64,000 nucleotides of DNA from Rhypophila decipiens. Its lineage: Eukaryota; Ascomycota; Sordariomycetes; Sordariales; Naviculisporaceae. A program made the translations under genes and the position numbers. Positions 1 to 11,271 of the stretch are shown piece by piece (position 1 is the first letter of the stretch; every line of letters starts with the position of its first letter). The DNA lies in NCBI GenBank assembly GCA_033297075.1, contig MU858085.1, positions 1 through 64,000 of the forward strand, written 5' to 3'. Under the pieces are notes generated by a model, which was not told the origin of the DNA, made no database searches, and saw only the letters and a list, made by a program, of their open reading frames with translations.

Positions 1-2290
1 CTACTCTCCGTAGAACACAATCAACCATCACCAACCACACTACCATACGACTACAATTGCGTACGCTATTGTGAACATACCTGTGTGTTCCAACAAGAAT
101 AAAATACATAACGAAATGAATATTAATATATATTAAAAATCAAAATTTATTAAGTTTTTAATCTAGATTTAAGGATTTTAAAACTCTTTTTTCTTATAAT
201 TAATTTTATTACTATTAACTATATAAAGAATATAAATTTAAGTATTATATATTATATTTAATTTAGTTATAACGTTAATATAGTATAAAGATTTAAAGAT
301 CAGAGAATAAATAAAGAGTTAGAAAAGAATTAAAAATCTAACTAAGACTTTAATAAGTTTAAATTCTTAATAAATATTAATATCTATTTTTCTACTTATT
401 TATTATAATATTTAAAATATAAATAACGTTATATTTAATCTTTTAATAATAAATAAAACTTGTTTCTTAGTTTTTATGATTATAATACAGAGTTTTAATA
501 TTATATAAAAACTTAATTTTAAATTATTATAATATAATATTAAGTATAAGTAATAATTAATATTATTATATATAGAGTTAAGTTTTAAAACTCTACATGA
601 TTAATTATTTAATTATAAGCTATTAAAACTCTAGTACTAATATAACTTTAGTAATTTAGTATATAATAATATTTACTGGTAGTTTAATATAAAGAATTCT
701 AGAATATAAGTTTAAACTTTATATATACTTTATTTAATCAAATACTGATATAAATTAAATAAATTCAATTTTTAATACAATTTTTAATTTCTTTTAATTC
801 TTTATTTATTTTTTTATTTTTAAACTTTTATATTAACGTTATATTAAGATTAAATTAGATATAGTAAATAATACTTAATTCCATACTTTTTATATAAAAC
901 TAATAAAATTAATTATAAAAGAAAATAGTTTTAGAACTTATAAGTTTAATCAAAATCTAATTTAGAAAATATAATTTTTTTTTTAAAATTATAGTTATAA
1001 AAATGTTCTAAATTAATAGAAAAAATAATATTAATTTTATTATTTTATTATTAAATATTATTAATAATTGTTGGAACAAGTGTCACGTGGATTCAACGGG
1101 CTTGAATGCCCCGCGCTAGTAAGATTAGATAAGTATGACGCAGTGGCCACGAAGTGGCCACGAAGTGGCCAGTGCTCAGAGAGCATGCCCCACCAATGGC
1201 CACTTAGCCATTGACTACGGCTGCGCCGTAGCCATGCTCTCTCTTCCACACTTACAACCATCGTCAATCAAGCAATTCAGTCAATCCTAGTGCGCGCGCC
1301 CGATCAGGATCTTCGTGATCTATTCCACCCTGTAATTATACCTACAATAATATTAATAATAAAAGTTTAAATAAAATATATAGAATTTAGAAAATTTAAA
1401 AGTTTAAAATAATATAACTTAACGTTAACGTTATATTTTAATTAATAATTTTATATAAAATAGTAATATTAATTATTAAGTTATTATTAGTTTTAATTTT
1501 TAATATTAATAAAAAGAGACTATTAATTTTATTAACATATAATAATAAATTATTATTTTTTAATTATATTATTATAATCTTTAAAATTAAAATATAAAAT
1601 TAACTTAGTTATAATTATTTTTATTTACTTATGTTAGTATTTCATTAAATAAATTATACGTTATATAAAGTTTAAACTTAAAATTAAGTTTTTATATAAT
1701 AATATAATCTTATATTATAATTATAAAAACTAAGAATAAAGTTTTAATTATTATTAAAAAAAATTAATTTTTATATTCTAAATCTTATAACTAATTAGAA
1801 TAAAATAAGTAGAAATCTAAATATTAATATATACTAAAAATCTAAACTTATTAAAGTCTTAATTAAGGTCTTAATTTCTTTCTTATTTTTTATTTATTTT
1901 TTAATCTTTAAAACCTTATATTAAATTATAATTAAATTAAGTAACCTATAATAAATAATATTTAATTCCATACTTTTTTTATACGTTAATAATAATAAAA
2001 CTAATTATAAAAAAAGATAGTTTTAGAATTTTTAAATTTAATTAAAGTTTAAATTAGAGAATTTTGTCTTTATTTTAAAATTATAGTTATAAAAGAGGTT
2101 TAAACTAATATAATTAATAATAAATCTCTATTATTTGTATATACTTATAATATATACTATAAAATCGTTTTAACTATTTCTATATCTTTAACGTTAATTA
2201 AAGTATAAAAAGAAGTTTAATCTTTATTTTAAAGTTTTATATTATTTACTACTATTTTAATAGCCTTTAATATAATTAAATATTAAGTAT
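1..2290. repeat. AT-rich, RIP-degraded repeat block
   Basis: Almost pure A/T sequence apart from the island at 1069-1346, with TpA dominating and CpA/TpG nearly absent, which is the signature of repeat-induced point mutation in ascomycetes. Segments are recognisably duplicated: roughly 760-1050 resembles 1845-2125 in direct orientation (shared phrases such as TTAATTCCATACTTTTT), 121-175 resembles 1829-1880, and about 460-530 resembles 1680-1740 in inverted orientation. No coding frame survives. The ancestral element is probably a transposon, but its class cannot be read. The transition to normal base composition at about 2290-2400 is sharp. Confidence 0.9.
1069..1346. mobile_element. Solo LTR (copia-like ends) inserted in the RIP block
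   Basis: A 278-bp GC-normal island begins TGTTGG and ends CCTACA (TG...CA with short inverted ends). It is flanked by the direct repeat ATAAT at 1064-1068 and 1347-1351, as expected for a 5-bp retrotransposon target duplication. Inside are a tandem of about 2.5 copies of an 11-bp GTGGCCACGAA-type unit (from about 1142), and hairpin-forming segments (CTACGGC/GCCGTAG; AGAGAGCATG/CATGCTCTCT). No coding sequence is seen. The copia assignment rests only on the TGTTGGAAC-type start. The target duplication is AT-only and could be chance in this context, but the TG/CA ends agree with it. Confidence 0.72.
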
Positions 2291-2379
2291 TATACTCTCT
2301 CCCCCTCCTACCTCCTCCTATAGCTTTCTATCCTTTACTATATATTTCAAATAGCCCCCCTATTAAACTAGTTCTAGGC

Positions 2380-3086
2380 ATAGCTATAATCGGGTTATTT
2401 TACGGTGTCTCTACTGCGCTAAAAGCTTCATCACCTAACAGCCCAAGGGACAGTGTAGATGACTACGCCCTCGGGCCAATTCTCCCATCAGCCCTAGTAG
2501 AACCCGCTCCCTCGCCCACCGCGACTACATCGCCGGACAATGCCAACACCACGCTGTCCTCGCCCTCCTCCTTGGATGCCAGGGGGGTCATCGGCAAGCG
2601 GAGCTACTTGTCTACCTACAACAATTGCGGCATTGTCAGTCTCGGCGGCCCACTTGCCTTGTACTGCAACTGTCGCACCATTACAGGTGACTGGCCGCGG
2701 ACCGAGCTCATTCTCAACAACCGCATCGGAAACGACGACGGCGTTATGAGATGGTGGCGCAAGTAAGCATTCCTCTCTCTCCTTGTGCAGCAGGATGCGA
2801 ACCGCTGGCCAGACGGATCACCTGCTAATCTCCTGACGTTTGAACTTGCTCAGTGGTGGTTTCCAGTCGACATGCACCTTCCACACGTACAAGGCATCCG
2901 ATTCTCAGTTCACCGCCACCTGTAGGAAAAGGAATGGACTGGATGAGAGTTCTGCGGTCTGGCTGAGTACGCATCTACCCTATGCGGCACTGTTGACACA
3001 TATAACTCTGAAGTTTCACTAACACTGGCGTTAACATAGACCACCATATCCATAACTACAACGGGGCTCTCGGCTGTGATATGTAG
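2380..3086 (+). CDS. Secreted CVNH (cyanovirin-N-like) protein, start codon apparently lost
   Basis: Exons 2380-2762, 2854-2966 and 3040-3086 join in frame; introns have GTAAGC/CAG and GTACGC/TAG ends and the second carries a CACTAAC branch site. The product shows the two tandem half-repeats of the cyanovirin-N homology fold: Cys-X-I near YNNCGIV, then LNNRIGNDDG, then FQSTC, an inner TATC, and LNHHIHNYNGAL near the C-terminus. CVNH domains are carbohydrate-binding modules of fungi. Upstream of the domain is a hydrophobic stretch (LVLGIAIIGLF) typical of a signal peptide, then a Ser/Pro-rich linker. The frame is open back to a stop at 2284 but contains no ATG; ATA codons at 2380 and 2386 sit where a start is expected, and ATG to ATA is a RIP-type change. 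An upstream non-RIP exon is the alternative. The left boundary is therefore provisional. Confidence 0.6.
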
Positions 3087-3380
3087 GCAAGGTAACCGAG
3101 AAACCACCCACTCAGGGTCAAGGGGTTCAATGATGCTATCACAGGGGTATACGGTCTTGATAGTCTTGAATGAAAAACGACGACGAGGTGAATGAACGAC
3201 ATGTACTGCCAGAGGCCCAAATCAAGACAAAATATTTCGAGTTTTATAAGTCTTACTTATGATTACTTTTTACGGGTTAAGGACCTAATGGGTACTATAT
3301 ATGACTTGGAATGAACCCCCCTTCCCCTCGTGCTGGACGGATCTATTACATATCCTTTGCACGCTCTGGTCTGGTCAGGC

Positions 3381-5509
3381 TTAGTGGTGACCGCCTCCAA
3401 TGTGAGGCAGTTTCCAGCCAGGGGTGCTCAGATCCAACAGCTTGTCGAACAATGGCGTTCCCAAACCAGTCACGGGGTCCCAGCCAGCAGTGGCGTTCCA
3501 ACTCGCGTAAGGCACGAATGGCGTTGGAAGACCGCTGTATACATCCGTTCCGGTACATCCCGTCGAGCCGCCGTCGACGATGTCGGTAAAGCCCCTCCCA
3601 GCGACGCCGACCGAGTACAGCCATGGGTTGAGGAAACCCAGTGGGCGGAGCCCTCGCGACAAGCGGGCGTTGTTGAGCAAGCTGACCAAGGCGGCGAAAG
3701 TAGGTGCTGACGCACTTGTTCCCGACACGAGACCGTCCTTATTGGTGAAGAAGACATGATATCGCACACCCTGGGCTGCCACGTCGGGAAATCCTCGTCC
3801 GGCGGGGTTGTAGAGACCCTTCCACTGGCCCTTTAGGTGTGTGCGTAAATACGTAGACACGGCCCTTTCCTGGTACAAGGGACGTGGCCAGATGTCAGAG
3901 AACCCCCCGGAGGAAAAGGAGACGGCGACCTCGGGCTGAACATAACGTGTCCCGCCTACGGATGTGACATACGGGCAGGACCTGGATTTTGATTAGCACG
4001 ATTTCCTTGGCGAGGCAACAAATAGGTGGATAAAATTTTGTATCTGAACCTACGCTGGAAAAATGGGGAGGAAGCGAGTGGTGTTCTTGCCGTCGTTGGT
4101 CTGGCAGGCTGATCCGACACCGGTGCTGTGAGTGAGGATTCGTGGTTAGCCCGCTGCATCAATATCGATACCCGAAGAGGCTGGGTTATACAAGGGGCTC
4201 ATACTCTCCAGAACTAAAGATGACAGAAGTGCCGCGAGCGCCGAGTTGGCCAATCATTTGGCACACCTTCTTCGCATATTCTTTGGGAACGGATTGCTCA
4301 TCCTCACCGTACGAGGTGGTGAGCGTCTGCGGCAGCTTGGAGTCGGGGAGTTTGAGAAGATATGAGAAGTATTCGAGGTAGGGCTCGTTGGAGTTCTGTT
4401 GATGATTTGGTCAGTATATTGAGCCATATCCTGCATGTCATTTGGCTCGCTAAGCTCACTTCGTTCGGGTCTGGCTGACTATGGTACATGTACTGTTAGC
4501 ACGGGCTCTTCTTACAATAATAATATCTCGCAACTCACTCAAGATCTGGAACCAAAGGTCCACGCCCTCCAGTACTGTAGTAGGTAATCGGGGTCTTGTA
4601 TGACATGGCCACGGCATACTGGATATCCAGATTGGCCTCAACGTCGTCCTCCTCGGTTGGACCTTCGATGTTTACACCTCCATTGACACCCTGTGCTGTA
4701 AAGTTGTTGTCTGCAGCATAAGGAGCGTATTTGTTCACGAAAAGCTCAAGCTGGTCATGCTTGGCCCACTGCTCAAGGAAGCCAGAGACGCCGAAAAGAC
4801 TCTTCTTGGTCGGATCCGCCTGATAGAACCCAACCTTGTACAGAGCCCTGAGACACTCGGGGGTGATGCTGGTGTTGCAGGCAACAACATCTAGATTCTG
4901 AGGTGGGATGGCTGCTGCTGCTTTGAGTTCTGGCTGAGGTGCATCAACTACCTCAAAGACTTGGCTTCTCTGGGGCTTGATCTGGCCGAATCTGATGACG
5001 GGGCCAATGAAACTGACATGGTCGACAATCTCATCGGGCACCGAGTACTTGAGAGCCCGCACCTTTTTCACCTTGGTCCCGTCGTGGTTCCAGACGCCAA
5101 AATCGGCATCCAAAAGCGCGGATGCCTCCCGGACGGTCAACCTGAGGTTGATCCAATCACCGTCCTCCTCAACCTTGGAATCGGAAATACCGGCATCACG
5201 TAGCCAGTATCGGACAGCCGAGACAGACTCTGAGCGAGGAGCCAACAACGCCGACAGTTCATCGCGGGAGAGATGCTGACCATACTTGGCATGTGCCGGA
5301 TCAGATACCTCGTAAAGGGTCCGTTCGAACAAAGACAAGGTCTCCTCGGGCTGCTTCAGGGCAATACGAAGCTTCAGCGGCTGATCTGGCTGGGCGTCGG
5401 CAACTCGCGTCCAACCTTGGGGCCCGGAAGCAGGGACCGCTTCGAGGATGGTCGAAGCACCGTGGCCGAGTGCCACGAGAGTAGCGAGAACAAGATGTTG
5501 GTACTGCAT
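3381..5509 (-). CDS. Secreted tripeptidyl-peptidase, sedolisin family S53
   Basis: Five exons on the minus strand (5509-4539, 4478-4460, 4395-4205, 4125-4054, 3981-3381) give a 617-residue protein. The 19-bp second exon is supported by perfect frame on both sides. The start is the ATG opening a classic signal peptide ([15 protein letters not shown]). An N-terminal pro-kumamolisin domain follows, then the catalytic domain with the sedolisin Glu/Asp pair in VEANLDIQ (about E291, D295), the oxyanion Asp in SSGDTG (about D394, spanning an intron) and the nucleophile in SGTSASAP (about S507). The C-terminal TDIVDGG segment resembles the calcium site. Family knowledge: these enzymes release tripeptides from peptide N-termini at acid pH outside the cell. 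A TATATATA lies about 105 bp upstream of the start. The gene appears intact and all catalytic residues are present. Confidence 0.93.
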
Positions 5510-5614
5510 GTTGCCAGTGCTCCTCTGCCGGGGTTGAGAGAAAGTTGCTGAGCAGCAAGAGGGCTCAGTCAGTTGGACAGGGAGAGAAACCAAAAATGCA
5601 GGGCAACTGGGAAT

Positions 5615-5624
5615 GTATATATAT
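5615..5624 (-). promoter_or_regulatory. Probable TATA element of the tripeptidyl-peptidase gene
   Basis: An alternating TA run about 105 bp upstream of the start at 5509, within otherwise GC-balanced DNA. Position and sequence fit a fungal core promoter; there is no transcript evidence. Confidence 0.4.
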
Positions 5625-6353
5625 TTCCGTCATCACGCACGGCCGCCTAGCACACGGACTTTTCAATACTCCCTTGCTTGTTTGTCGTGATGATAGCTGA
5701 TGAAATGTGAGGAGCTTCCGTTTCTGGCTGCTGTTGATGGGTTGGACGTTGTCTATTGGTCAAGTGGACGCTGCTTAGTGGCGCCTGTGCCGAGACCTGC
5801 CCAGAAATCCCCGGAAAGCTTGATCGAGTGCCCAGGAAGCTTGATTGACGACCCCTGCTCCGGGCTGCAGTCGCGGTGGGTGACTGCCTCTTTTAGGAAG
5901 CTCAGAAACATCATGCAAGCCTCCCCCGTCACTGACGATCCTTGCCTCCGCAGCGTCGGAGAAGCTCCGACCTGCTCGTTCTGGCCGATTGGGAGTAGTA
6001 TTACATTCACTTCCAGATGTTGCCACCTTCGGAGGAGTTTGTCAGGTCTCGAAGGAATGCACACGGCCCAATAGTATGTGGAAACAATTCCTGTGGGATG
6101 GGGACATATAGCCGCACAGATTAAGGAATCCGTTATCAGACATTGGTCAGCTTCTACCGGAGTTGGTTATCCAGCTGCATGCCACTCACATCCGATTCTT
6201 GCATTCTCCAATGGACCAACAGCTTCAAGTTGCCCATGTCCGAAAGCTCATGTCGTACAATAGTGATAATGAGATCATGAACATTTGAGCTATCAGTCTT
6301 CACTACTGCATACAAAATCATTGTTGATTCCTCCTCTGTCATTGACCCATCAA
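5625..6353. other. Intergenic, no gene seen
   Basis: Lies between the 5' end of the peptidase gene and the 3' end of the SDR gene. Open frames here (for example 5700-6074) have no recognisable motif, no splice support and overlap on both strands, so none is annotated. Confidence 0.6.
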
Positions 6354-7382
6354 TCAAGCAGCCGCTTTATTGTCAGTCTCCAGAAACTGCAAGAAAGAAT
6401 CCCTCAGGGTCTCATTAAGCGGGATGTACTTGATCCCCAGGACCCTCTCGGCCTTGCTCCCGTCCAGCTCATACGTCTCTGGGCCCTTCCCAGGAGTGCC
6501 CAATGGCAGTCTCGAAGCCAGCTCCGGCAGCTCCTTCCTCAGAGCGTCCACCGCGCTCTGGTAGTCAAAGTGTGACCCGACCAGGAAACGCTGACCAGCC
6601 GCCTCCTCCTTTTCCAGGGCGGCGATATGCGCCTGCGCGATGGTCCGGGAGTCGACATAACCGCAAAAGTCCACGGGTGGAATCTCCTTGGCGCCGAGCA
6701 GCGAGTATAGCGCGTGGCTGGACTCGTTGAGCTTCTTGGTGTCCCGGACGCCGCCGACATGAGGTCCGAATACCCACGGCGGGTTGACACTGACGAGAGA
6801 AAACGCTGGCTTCTCGGCTTCCATCCAGTCCCACATGGCCTTCTCGCCGAGTCCCTTGGCCGCGCAGTACGCCGAAGCGGCGTCGGCCTCGCTGGCTTCC
6901 TCGTATGTCATGGGGTTCCAGTCCGCCTCCGAGTAGGTATATCCTGGTCGAGCCCCCTTGTTGATATCGAGGTTGGCAGCAAAGGAAGACGTGTTGACGA
7001 CCCGCTTGACGTCCGGGCCATACTTCTTGACAGCTTCAAGAATGGCAACCGAGCCGCCGATGATGGGATCTAGGAGGTCCTTGCGCATATCCTTCACGTC
7101 GAGGACAAAGGGGGCAGCGCTGTGGATGACGGCTGTAATAGGCTTGGCTGTGTTTGCAAAGGCATCTTTGAAAAGCTCGGGCTTGGTGATGTCACCGACG
7201 ATTGAAAAGGACAGCTGCGACTCGTGCTGGAGAAACTTGGTACGAACGCCATCAGCCGATGAGTCGGACCTAACAGGGAGCCGCACATTGTATCCCTTTT
7301 CGAGGATGAGCTTGAGAATGTGGCTTCCGACGTAGCCTGTGGAACCAGTGATGAGGACGGTTTGCTCCGAGGGGCTCGACAT
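6354..7382 (-). CDS. Extended SDR: NADPH-dependent aldehyde/ketoreductase (GRE2/DFR-like)
   Basis: A single uninterrupted 342-residue frame, the usual length for this family. The N-terminal dinucleotide-binding motif is GSTGYVGSH (about residues 13-21). The catalytic Tyr-Lys pair is in YCAAKGLGEK, preceded by the conserved Ser-containing TSSFAAN. NPPWVFGP is the family's substrate-side signature. These enzymes (dihydroflavonol-4-reductase, methylglyoxal reductase Gre2, cinnamoyl-CoA reductase group) reduce carbonyls with NADPH in the cytosol; the substrate cannot be told from sequence. There is no signal peptide, unlike both neighbours. A TTTATA (minus-strand TATAAA) at 7542-7547 is a plausible core promoter. 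It is divergently oriented from the flavoenzyme at 8994 with 1.6 kb between the starts, so a shared regulatory region is possible but not shown. Confidence 0.9.
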   Translation of the reverse strand: MSSPSEQTVLITGSTGYVGSHILKLILEKGYNVRLPVRSDSSADGVRTKFLQHESQLSFSIVGDITKPELFKDAFANTAKPITAVIHSAAPFVLDVKDMRKDLLDPIIGGSVAILEAVKKYGPDVKRVVNTSSFAANLDINKGARPGYTYSEADWNPMTYEEASEADAASAYCAAKGLGEKAMWDWMEAEKPAFSLVSVNPPWVFGPHVGGVRDTKKLNESSHALYSLLGAKEIPPVDFCGYVDSRTIAQAHIAALEKEEAAGQRFLVGSHFDYQSAVDALRKELPELASRLPLGTPGKGPETYELDGSKAERVLGIKYIPLNETLRDSFLQFLETDNKAAA

Positions 7383-7541
7383 GGTGATGAGGCTTTTAAG
7401 TCAAGATGTCTGTTGGATAATTGGTGCTTTATGTTGTCTGGTTTATCTCGTTCCTTTCAGGTAGGTTTCTTGTTGTGAAATTGGCTTGAGAAGACTGGAG
7501 GGCAAGGTCAGAGCAATCATCACAGGAATATTGTTGAGCCC

Positions 7542-7547
7542 TTTATA
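7542..7547 (-). promoter_or_regulatory. Probable TATA box of the SDR gene
   Basis: TATAAA on the minus strand, about 160 bp upstream of the start at 7382, the only such motif in the proximal upstream region. Confidence 0.4.
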
Positions 7548-8993
7548 TCCATCGGCAAGCCCCAGATCCTACGTTTGAAGTACTTGTTGATCAATCTTTC
7601 CAATATCAAGATGGACGGACGTTGTGAAACTGGGCTAGCCAATATCCGCAAACTCCTTTGTTCTGGTTTCCGCTTGCATGCGGGCTCACTCGATGAGCAA
7701 TCGACATCACCGTCACCTATGCTTACTAACTCCCCACATGAACTCTGACACTTGGAACATCATCGATGGCTTGGCGAGTGGTGGATTCAAATGACAGGCG
7801 GACCTTGAGCCGATTCGTTCGTTCGGCTGCAGGTGCAACACTCAGCAAGCAGCAGAGCCGGGCATTTGCTTCGCCTACCTCCGCCTTCGGTGTTTACGGT
7901 GCGGTGTGATGCCCAGCACTGGGCTTATCGCCGACCAGAAGTAAGAAATCACCGATCCGATGCCCGGCATCCATCTTTATAATAACCCCGTTTGAGATGC
8001 CGGTTATCTTTCTTCCTGTCCTCACATTGGGCGGCGATTCCTCATTTCCAAAGCACAGCTTAACAAGCTTCCAATCCAACAGAGACACAAAATCACACCA
8101 TCAAACTGGCCGCGGAGCTCACCAGTTTTACTTTGCTCATCGACACTAGTTTCGAATGGGATTTGATGTGGACGAGTGTGCGTGCAGTGGCGGCGACAAA
8201 GACATGCCGATTTTATCATGGCGCCGGACCCATTCAGCCTGGAAGTCAGAGGATTAACCCGAAGCCAAACATTGACGTAGGCCTCCTCAAGGATGCACAC
8301 TGAAGATGGATGCTCTGTCGTGGTGGTGAGTCGAGACCAGTGCTGATTTGTCTATCGGGGCCAAGTGCAATATGGCTTGCTGGCGACATCGATATATCAT
8401 GTCTCCCAGTCCGTGGGTAGCTTCCCCGCGCGTCGGTCAACAGCTTTCTGGGCCGAACCGCACGTATGCATGTGCCTGTTCATGTATTTCAGTAGCGCAC
8501 GTCCGTGAGGTCCTCGACACATCATCCCGGCTATTTGGACCCCTCCCTGTTAACTTCCCCAGATGAACCGCGTCCTGGGTGAGGGAAACATGACACCGGG
8601 ACTTTTCCCGCCCTCGGGTCCGGGGTAAATGTGGGGAGGGGTGGTCACTGGATATCGTCTTCGGATGTTCTCTGTGATTTTATACTCGAAAGCCATGCTC
8701 CAGACTCAAGATGGACCTGTTCCTGACCGAAGATCCGGTTTGTCCGATATATGATAGACGAGCCGTGGTGAACTCCGATAGGGGAACTTCCACGGGAGAA
8801 GTGACTGACTGACCCCGGTTCAAAGAAGTATAAGGAATACAAGACAAAGTCGTACCCATTAGATACCAGCAGCTCCTGAAACGGGCTTTATCCAGCTTCT
8901 TCACACGGAACCAAGCAAGGGCTGACCATCACTCCTTGTCTCTACGACCACTCACCCTCCAGGCCACAGGCCCACAGAGAACCAGCTTGCACC
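7548..8993. other. Divergent intergenic region, no gene seen
   Basis: Separates the divergently transcribed SDR and GMC oxidoreductase genes. Short open frames on both strands have no family features. It probably contains both promoters. Confidence 0.6.
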
Positions 8994-11271
8994 ATGCATT
9001 TCCATTCAAAGCTGTCGGCGGCAGCCGCAGTGGGCTTCTTCTGTATGTTTATGAGGTGAACCCAGAACCCGGAAAACAGGGTATTGCTTACACTGTCGAT
9101 CGCTATCAGGGTTGCAGCTCGTTTCTGCGCAGACAGGCTCCGCATGCTCCTCGGTCTCGTCAGACCAAGCATTCGACTACATAGTCATCGGCTCAGGCGC
9201 TGGTGGTATCCCAATTGCGGATCGACTGAGCGAAGCCGGTCACACGGTGCTTCTTGTCGAAAAAGGGCCAGCGTCCTCTGGGCGATGGGGCGGTACTATG
9301 AAGCCCAAGTGGCTGGACGGGACCAACTTGACACGATTTGATGTCCCAGGGCTCTGTAACCAGATCTGGGCTGACCCTGTGGGAGTGTCGTGTACCGACG
9401 TGGACCAGATGGCAGGTTGTGTTCTCGGTGGGGGCACGGCAGTCAACGCCGGGCTTTGGTGGAAGCCTCATCCGGCAGACTGGGACACCAACTTTCCCAC
9501 TGGCTGGCAGAGCCAGGACCTGCTCGAGGCCACCAACCGTGTATTCGCCAGGATTCCAGGGACTACTCACCCCTCTATGGACGGGAATAGATACCTGTCG
9601 CAAGGCTTCGACATGCTGGGAGGAAGTCTGGACAAGGCCGGCTGGAAGTATGTCGTGGCCAACGAGCACCCCGAGGAAAAGAACCGCACCTACGGCCACA
9701 GCACTTTTATGTACTCGTTTGGGGAGCGAGGCGGCCCGCTAGCAACCTACCTGGTTTCAGCCAGCAGCCGCAAGACCTTTACGCTGTGGACGCACACCGT
9801 TGCCAAGCGGGTGGTTCGAACGGGTGGCCACGTTACAGGCGTTGAGCTAGAGTGCAACGGCGCAGGCCATGCTGGCGTTGTGTCGGTGACACCCAAAACA
9901 GGACGCGTGATTCTGGCCGCCGGAGCATTCGGATCTCCCAAGTTGCTCTTCCGCAGTATGTCCGATAGAGTCGCTTCCCTCGACACCTTTACTCGTGCCA
10001 GGCTAACTCTTGTGTGCAGGTGGTATTGGCCCGACCGACCAGCTCAATATCGTGAAGAATACAACCGATGGCCCTACGATGATTGGATCCGAGTCGTGGA
10101 TCACCCTGCCTGTCGGGTATAATCTGAACGACCATGTTGGGGTAAGGATACAGCTCTCACTGCCGCCTGGGTGCTGGCAATGAGCTCTGCTGACCTATTA
10201 GAGCACAGACTGATGTTGAGATCTCACACCCCGATGTCGTCTTCTACGACTACTACGGCGCTTGGAATGCACCCATTCTGAGTGACACCGAGACGTACTT
10301 GAGTATGACCACCATCCACGGGAATAGACTGTTGGGCCTTCGACTCACCAGATGCCACGCCAACTGCAGATAATCGAACGGGCCCTTTGGCACAGGCTGC
10401 TCCCAACATTGGACCAATTGTGAGTCTGAATGCCACAAACTCCGTCTGACTTTGGACTACGCATTACTGATAGTCGTGGGTGTCACTTACCTAGTTCTGG
10501 GAGATCATCAAGGGAGCTGATGGCGTCGATCGCCACTTTCACTGGCAAGCTAGAGTGGAGGGGGCCCTGAATAGTATGTCAGCTGAGCTCCGTATCAGAT
10601 GCTCGAGTTGTTGCACTCCAGACTGACCAGCATGGATTAGCCTCGATGACGGTCACGCAGTATCTCGGGACGGGCTCCAAGTCGAGAGGACGCATGACCA
10701 TCACCCGGCAATTGAACACCATTGTATCCACTCCACCATATCTCCGTGACGAGAACGACAAGAAGGCCGTGGTTCAGAGTCTGATCAGCCTCCAAGAGTC
10801 TCTCAGTGGCGTGGAAGGTCTGACTTGGATCACTCCAAAGGCGAATGTGACTGCCGAACAGTTCATCAACTCGGTAGGCACTAGCCCCCTGTAGCTGGCA
10901 TATGGAGACGGAACATGAAGCTGACAGGGACCCCCAAAAATTAGATACCGGCAATTCCATCTCGACGCGGATCGAACCACTGGATAGGTGAGCATTAGCT
11001 GACATGCACGAGGGTCAAGAAGGACATCTGTGATGGCTGGCTAACTGTTTGTTTGACAAAAGGAACCGCCAAGATGGGAACCGACGATGGGCGCGCCGGG
11101 GGAACGGCGGTAGTGGACCTCAACCTCTTGGTCTACGGCACTGACAACCTCTTTGTTGTCGATGCCTCCATCATTCCCGGCATGGTCACGGCCAACCCGT
11201 CGGCAGCAATTGTCATCTTGTCGGAACATGCGGCCACCAAGATCTTGGCTCTTCCGCCACCAGCCAGTTAA
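8994..11271 (+). CDS. Secreted GMC oxidoreductase, cellobiose-dehydrogenase flavodomain type (AA3_1-like)
   Basis: Nine exons: 8994-9042, 9110-9955, 10020-10141, 10209-10302, 10370-10419, 10495-10573, 10641-10873, 10945-10987 and 11063-11271. All phases agree, giving 574 residues. A signal peptide (MHFHSKLSAAAAVGFFW) leads directly to the FAD-binding Rossmann motif (DYIVIGSGAGG). The GMC signature AGCVLGGGTAVNAGLWWKP is of cellobiose-dehydrogenase type. The catalytic pair is H503 in SNHWIG and N550 in MVTANPS. Such enzymes oxidise cello-oligosaccharides or other carbohydrates at C1 and pass electrons on. The N-terminal cytochrome b domain that true CDH uses to donate electrons to LPMO is absent: the signal peptide is followed at once by the FAD motif. 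No C-terminal cellulose-binding module is seen. Specificity within the AA3 group is uncertain. Confidence 0.9.

Noticed and set aside
1143..1175. CRISPR-like short repeats
   Set aside because: They are contiguous tandem units without spacers, inside an LTR of a eukaryotic genome.
1061..1267. 68-codon minus-strand frame in the GC island
   Set aside because: Lies in the solo LTR, crosses its tandem repeats and hairpins, and has no coding features.
3311..3710. Plus-strand frames of 92 and 126 codons
   Set aside because: Antisense to the last exon of the tripeptidyl-peptidase.
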